From Pleurotus ostreatus/Saccharomyces cerevisiae fusant (taxonomy: Eukaryota > Opisthokonta), in the NCBI GenBank assembly GCA_024196135.1, contig JAMQCK010000456.1:1-22386 (forward strand): 22,386 nt of DNA, in the 5' to 3' direction. Shown here piece after piece: positions 18,486-22,386 of the stretch. Position numbers and translations under genes: made by a program. The notes under the pieces are model-generated. The model was given only the letters and a program-made list of their open reading frames with translations. It ran no database searches and was not told the DNA's origin. Position 1 is the first letter of the stretch. Every line of letters starts with the position of its first letter.

Positions 18486-19733
18486 TCTACCGATGCCATT
18501 AATACGAAGGGGGTCACGCTGGGTTGAACCTGTATAGAAGGCTCCATGGGCTGCTGTTCCATGACCTGTACGGGGTGCCCTACGCCCATAACCACGCCTG
18601 ATATCGCGTCGGGCGGGCCGACGCTCTGGAGCTGACGGGCGCGCCTAGCAATGTCGGTCAGCTGTCTCTTGGCGTCTTGATAGATACGGGTGGCTGAGAA
18701 GTAGGTGCGTCGAAGTGACGCAGGATGCGGGACGTGCGCCGCTAAGGGGGCGAGGTGCGCATTGGCGGCGCGCCATGTCAATTAGGCGGGACAGGGCGCT
18801 AGCGCTTTATGGGCGCGCGTGCGGCTGGAAGGGGAAGGGGGACCTCGTTGTGTGTCGCGTGAACAGAATAGGCGAGAGTCGGGTACCGCTCGGGCAATGC
18901 GTTAGGAAAAGGGGCTTCTGGTGGGAAGGAAGTACTGTAGGCTTTGTGCAGCGTGCGATTGCGTCGCGATGGGTGATAAATTGTTGTAGATGGCGCGCCG
19001 GGTCGGTCCATCCTGGGATCATCACGGCCGTACGGCCGGCTCGCGTCTTCCTGATTATGGTAGGTGATCTGAAACGAAGTCGATGCACGGGCCCTTTGGG
19101 AAGGAACGTGCGAGCATTCGGGAAGGCCTGGTGATAGCCAGCCCCTACGCACATGAGGGACGGCATTTGCCGCCTCGCGCCTTGCGATAAGGTGCTCAGG
19201 GGAAAGCTGATGGATTATCTGCAGGGCCCAGACGAAAGGATGTGCAAGGAAGACCTTTGTCGTGCTCAGAAGGCGCCAAAGGCGGTTGATGTGATGGGAT
19301 TTGATTCCGTCGGGGAAAGGAGCGGAAGCAAAAAGGAATCAAATTTCTCAGGTCACGAATCACCTTCCATAATTTACCGTGAGTATCCTTCGGGGCTGCT
19401 ACCAGCCTGCAGACTTCTGTTAGCCGACGTCCTCACGACGTCGGGCATGAAAGAACTATTGGACCTTGCGCTTAGGTCAATTGTAATGGACGAAGCATCA
19501 GGACAATGCAAGACAGGAAAGAATGCATGACCACGACCGGTAAAGGATGGGGTATACAAATGCCTTGGGGGTTCTGGCAGAGATCTACACGCTGTTAGCA
19601 CGATAAACTGGAAATACATACAAAGCTGATCAGATCTCCATCGACATGATTTTAGATGCCAAGGTGCCGGGAAGCCGGGCGCGTGTCAGCTGATCAGAGT
19701 TGGCGTTATTTAGACTGCACTTTCCCTCTTGAC
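18486..19733. other. Intergenic region with no secure gene
   Basis: About 1.25 kb between SPC3 and the transcription factor gene. Two open stretches were weighed. A minus-strand frame at 18780-18422 looks protein-like but lacks a start codon and overlaps the SPC3 last exon. A plus-strand frame at 19153-19530 (125 codons, ATG start) has no recognisable motif and erratic codon use. The transcription factor promoter should be at the right end, where a long inverted repeat occurs at 19424-19444. Confidence 0.4.
19424..19444. promoter_or_regulatory. Perfect 8-bp inverted repeat CCGACGTC / GACGTCGG
   Basis: The arms 19424-19431 and 19437-19444 flank CTCAC. Each arm contains GACGTC, itself a palindrome and a typical bZIP/CRE-like core, and the outer ends form a CCG...CGG pair as seen in Zn(II)2Cys6 sites. 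It lies about 290 bp upstream of a Zn(II)2Cys6 gene, so autoregulation is conceivable but untested. Confidence 0.45.
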
Positions 19734-21332
19734 ATGCCCCCGAGCCTCATTCCTACCGCCGCCGCACCCGAGACCAGGAACTGGCAAGCCATGGTGTATT
19801 ACCCTGGGGGTCCCCAGGTGTGTCCCTTATCACTGCCACCCGGTTCTGAGCTCATGCGCGCGCAGGACGATCTGGACGACGAGTATGAGGCGTCGAAGCG
19901 CGAAATGGACGCCCAGTTCTATCAAACGTTCCCCGGGGCTCGCGTCCATCTCGAGCGACTTGGTATCATCAAGCCTGGCATGATCGAGCCCATGAAGCCG
20001 TCCCAATACCAGCAGTACCTGGAGGAGCTGCAGATCACCGCACGCGTTCACGCCCCTCTCCCCTCCTCCCCCGTCTCTCTCTTCGATACTATCTACGGCT
20101 TCTCGCATTCCTCGCTCGAGGAGGGCGCGTCTACGGCTCCGCTGCGTCTGGCTGCTTCGCGCACAACGGTGAGGCAGAACAGACAAGCAGCGGGTATCAG
20201 CCCGCTTCGCAGTTCGGCGAGTGCCAAACCACTAGCTACGGAGTGAGTATCCGCCGCCGGTCTGCCCAGCGTCGCCGCTGACGAAAGCACCCTCTTCAGC
20301 AGGTCGACTACTCGCTTTCGGACTGGTACCCCAACGCTGCTTCAGGCGATCAACCGGTGTCACCTGCCGTCGCCGCCGACCACCCTCATCCCGTGCTGCA
20401 AGACGTCCTCACGAGCCCGCAAGCCTACGTCGAGTACGCACCTGTCCCTCCGCCGATCACTCCCACGTCGCCGACCTTTGCGACTACCCCCACATCTACC
20501 GATCATGCGCCCCACGCTACCCATCCCTCACCCAGCGCCGCCGCGATCGACACCACCCACGAGGTGCCGACCGTATCAGTGTCGTCGCCGCCGACCTACC
20601 AGCCCTCGCCTCCAAGGTCGTACGAAGACCTCACGCCGTCCCCGGCGCGCGAGGCTGAGGCTGCTGCTGCCGCCGTCGCCAGAGGGCGCCGACATCATAC
20701 CATGCAGAATCGTCGCGGGCGGGTCGCGCTTCCCCCGCTCGAGAAGCCGGCCCCATCAAGCGCCGAGAAGCCGCCTCTGGCCTGTCTCTTCTGCCGAGGG
20801 CGCAAGATTGCCTGCGGTGCGCCGGCGGCAGGCTCGAATACGTGCAAGTGAGTGTCACCCCCCATGCCGCATGTTCCATTCCACCCCTCCCTTATATATC
20901 ATGCCCCTCGGAGCTCCCGAACTGGCGCGCGCTGCCGCATGACTCTGCGTGGGTATCAGAGGACCCAAAAGGGCTTCTTATCGCGCACATCTGATTCTAC
21001 GCGCTGATTTTGGCGCAATTGTCTTGCTGTGCGGTGGTGCTGACGCCGCTCCTCTCCTCTCCAGCCAGTGCGCGCGCCGGGGCCTCACCTGTGTCTACCC
21101 CACCGAGAACAGGCGAGGCACGCGTATGCGGCAGCCGACGCGCCGCAGCCCGCAGCCGCGGGGCAGGAAGCGCGATGCACCGCCTCCCGCACCCGGCGTC
21201 GAGGGTATGCAGATATACGAGCCGGACAGCATGTGGCCGTTAAAGGGTGAGAAGGACGAGGAGGAGGTCGACGACGACATGGCGGGCGCTGGCGCGTCTT
21301 CATCGTCGGGTGGGGCGCTCGCTGACGCGTGA
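19734..21332 (+). CDS. Zn(II)2Cys6 transcription factor with C-terminal zinc cluster
   Basis: The ATG at 19734 opens exon 1 (to 19817). A 48-nt, stop-free intron to 19865 is likely. Exon 2 encodes an acidic helical stretch, DDLDDEYEASKREMDAQFYQ, then LERLGIIKPGMIEPMKPSQY and QQYLEELQ. After about 20070 the reading frame must change: downstream the +2 frame (reading GYQPASQFGECQTTSYG) leads to the clear donor at 20242. I found no good intron for this switch. Exon 20300-20847 (or from 20303) is Pro/Ser/Thr/Ala-rich and ends in the zinc cluster, completed by exon 21065-21332. The cysteine spacing is C-x2-C-x6-C-x9-C-x2-C-x6-C, in ACLFCRGRKIACG...NQCARRGLTCVYP. The tail is basic (RGRKRD), then acidic. 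The protein should bind CGG-type DNA sites in the nucleus; targets are unknown. The 217-nt last intron splits the cluster. Confidence 0.75.
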
Positions 21333-21907
21333 GCCGGCATTGCGTGTGCGCCGCGCCTTCATCAATCTCTCTCGCCTCCTTCTCCCTATCTTCCTTTCTC
21401 GGGCATCTCGAGGCTGCGACCTCGAGCTGGGTGATGCGTATCATGTTCCTTTCTTTATCCTCATTTTCTTCATGCACCTTGCTCTCGCATTCCTGCTCCC
21501 ATGCCGCTAATGTATGACGCCATGCCACGTAGAGAATGCCATGTACTCGAACGTTCATATAATGCTGGTTATCATCCTCATCATCGACCTAACGAACTGA
21601 AGACCCTCCACATCCGACATCCATATCACTCTCGCCGTCCTGAGCATCTTATTGTTCGGCTCTGTATGTTGTTATTAACCACAGCTTTCTTGTACTTCCC
21701 CATCTCTATCCCCTCCCCCTGCATATTTCATGTATATATCTTGTTGTTCCACTAATACACTGCTTTCATAGCCTGATCTCTCTCGTGATGTCGAGGGATA
21801 ATTGCTTGTTGTCCCTTGTAAGACGAAGGGTCACATCGACCCTCGCTAGGCGCTCGCAAAGTTCCAAGGTTCCAAGCCATCTCCATCAGGGCTAAATGGA
21901 AGAAACC

Positions 21908-21927
21908 CTTCTAGAGCAAGCTAGAAG
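21908..21927. repeat. 7-bp inverted repeat with 6-bp loop
   Basis: CTTCTAG (21908-21914) and CTAGAAG (21921-21927) flank AGCAAG and could form a short hairpin. It lies about 575 bp beyond the transcription factor stop, too far for a simple terminator, and has no other visible context. Confidence 0.6.
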
Positions 21928-22285
21928 TTTGTACACGACTTCTGACTTCTGCGTGCAGCGCTAGCTTCTGAATATCTTGGTCGAACTTTCTAATTGCGGC
22001 GGATTGGCCGGAACGCGCCTCATTGGCCCTGAGCGCCCCTCTACTGCCCTATAGGCCGGGCGCCGGATCCCTTCCAGCGTGCCTCCAGACTCCACCAGCG
22101 TCCTGAGCTCCATGATCCTCTCATGCACCATCGCGCCCTCAGCCTCATGCTGCATGCATGATCCTGTCTAGCTCCACTGTCCTCCCAAGGCCCACCGTCC
22201 GCCGTGTGCGCCATGCATCGTCAACTCGCGCAAGACCCAGATCCTCGGAGCGCGCAAGTCCCCCGCATCGTAGATGAACGTGAGG

Positions 22286-22326
22286 CATAGTAGGCCCATA
22301 GTAAGCCGCCTGGGAGGCACATAGTA
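22286..22326. repeat. Three copies of CATAGTA
   Basis: CATAGTA occurs at 22286-22292, 22297-22303 and 22320-22326, the last two followed by AG. The spacing is irregular (11 and 23 bp). This is probably a minor local duplication. Confidence 0.5.
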
Positions 22327-22386
22327 AGTAATTCACCGGATGACAGATGCGCACCAGCGCCGCCATTGAGCGTGAAAAGGCGCGTA

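Larger units (their letters stand above)
21333..22386. other. Right-end region without a secure gene
   Basis: The first 300-400 bp are T/C-rich and fit the 3' UTR and terminator of the transcription factor gene. Further right there is no convincing plus-strand gene. On the minus strand two adjoining frames, 22366-22145 and 22155-21961, look weakly protein-like and are discussed as a finding. Short repeats at 21908-21927 and 22286-22326 are listed separately. Confidence 0.4.

Noticed and set aside
19153..19530. 125-codon plus-strand frame with ATG
   Set aside because: Codon use becomes erratic in the second half, there is no known motif, and it overlaps the inverted repeat in what is probably the transcription factor promoter.
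1..22386. Secondary metabolite or other co-functional gene cluster
   Set aside because: No polyketide synthase, peptide synthetase, terpene synthase or tailoring-enzyme group is present. The neighbours are unrelated housekeeping and membrane genes on both strands.

Overview
The window is nuclear DNA of a filamentous basidiomycete, most likely an Agaricomycete. Genes are split by many short GT-AG introns (mostly 45-75 nt), coding sequence is GC-rich at third positions, genes lie on both strands 0.2-1.3 kb apart, and one gene belongs to a membrane family (DUF6533) that I know only from mushroom-forming fungi and relatives. I see no mobile element, rRNA, tRNA, CRISPR array or clear biosynthetic cluster. 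The exon models were rebuilt by hand from frame, splice sites and protein family patterns; they are not RNA-supported.

Layout, left to right. (1) The N-terminus of a minus-strand gene leaves the window at the left edge. (2) 394-1308 (+) is an acyl-protein-thioesterase-like alpha/beta hydrolase whose catalytic Ser and His positions both look substituted. (3) 1807-3549 (+) is a seven-exon paraoxonase/arylesterase-type beta-propeller protein with its calcium ligands intact. It converges on (4) 3668-4212 (-), a small secreted CFEM protein with all eight cysteines. (5) 4969-9392 (-) is a 1,248-residue, 14-exon multi-pass transporter of the Bre4/aromatic acid exporter type (6TM N-terminal, FUSC-like and DUF2421 regions). 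(6) 9758-11502 (-) is a DUF6533 seven-helix-type membrane protein. (7) 12696-14867 (+) is an API5-like HEAT-repeat nuclear protein. (8) 15140-16449 (+) is a homocysteine S-methyltransferase with its three zinc-binding cysteines. (9) 17461-18485 (+) is signal peptidase complex subunit 3. (10) 19734-21332 (+) is a Zn(II)2Cys6 transcription factor with the zinc cluster near its C-terminus. Its middle contains a reading-frame switch I could not resolve. The right-hand 1 kb holds no convincing gene.

The genes do not form an obvious pathway. They mix housekeeping functions (SPC3, API5, homocysteine methyltransferase) with membrane and secreted proteins typical of basidiomycetes. The most useful leads are the apparent pseudo-enzyme hydrolase, a 22-nt microexon in the transporter, three stop-free introns whose length is a multiple of three, the frame switch in the transcription factor, and several perfect short inverted repeats in promoters. 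I found no strong candidate for a wholly new multi-gene system.
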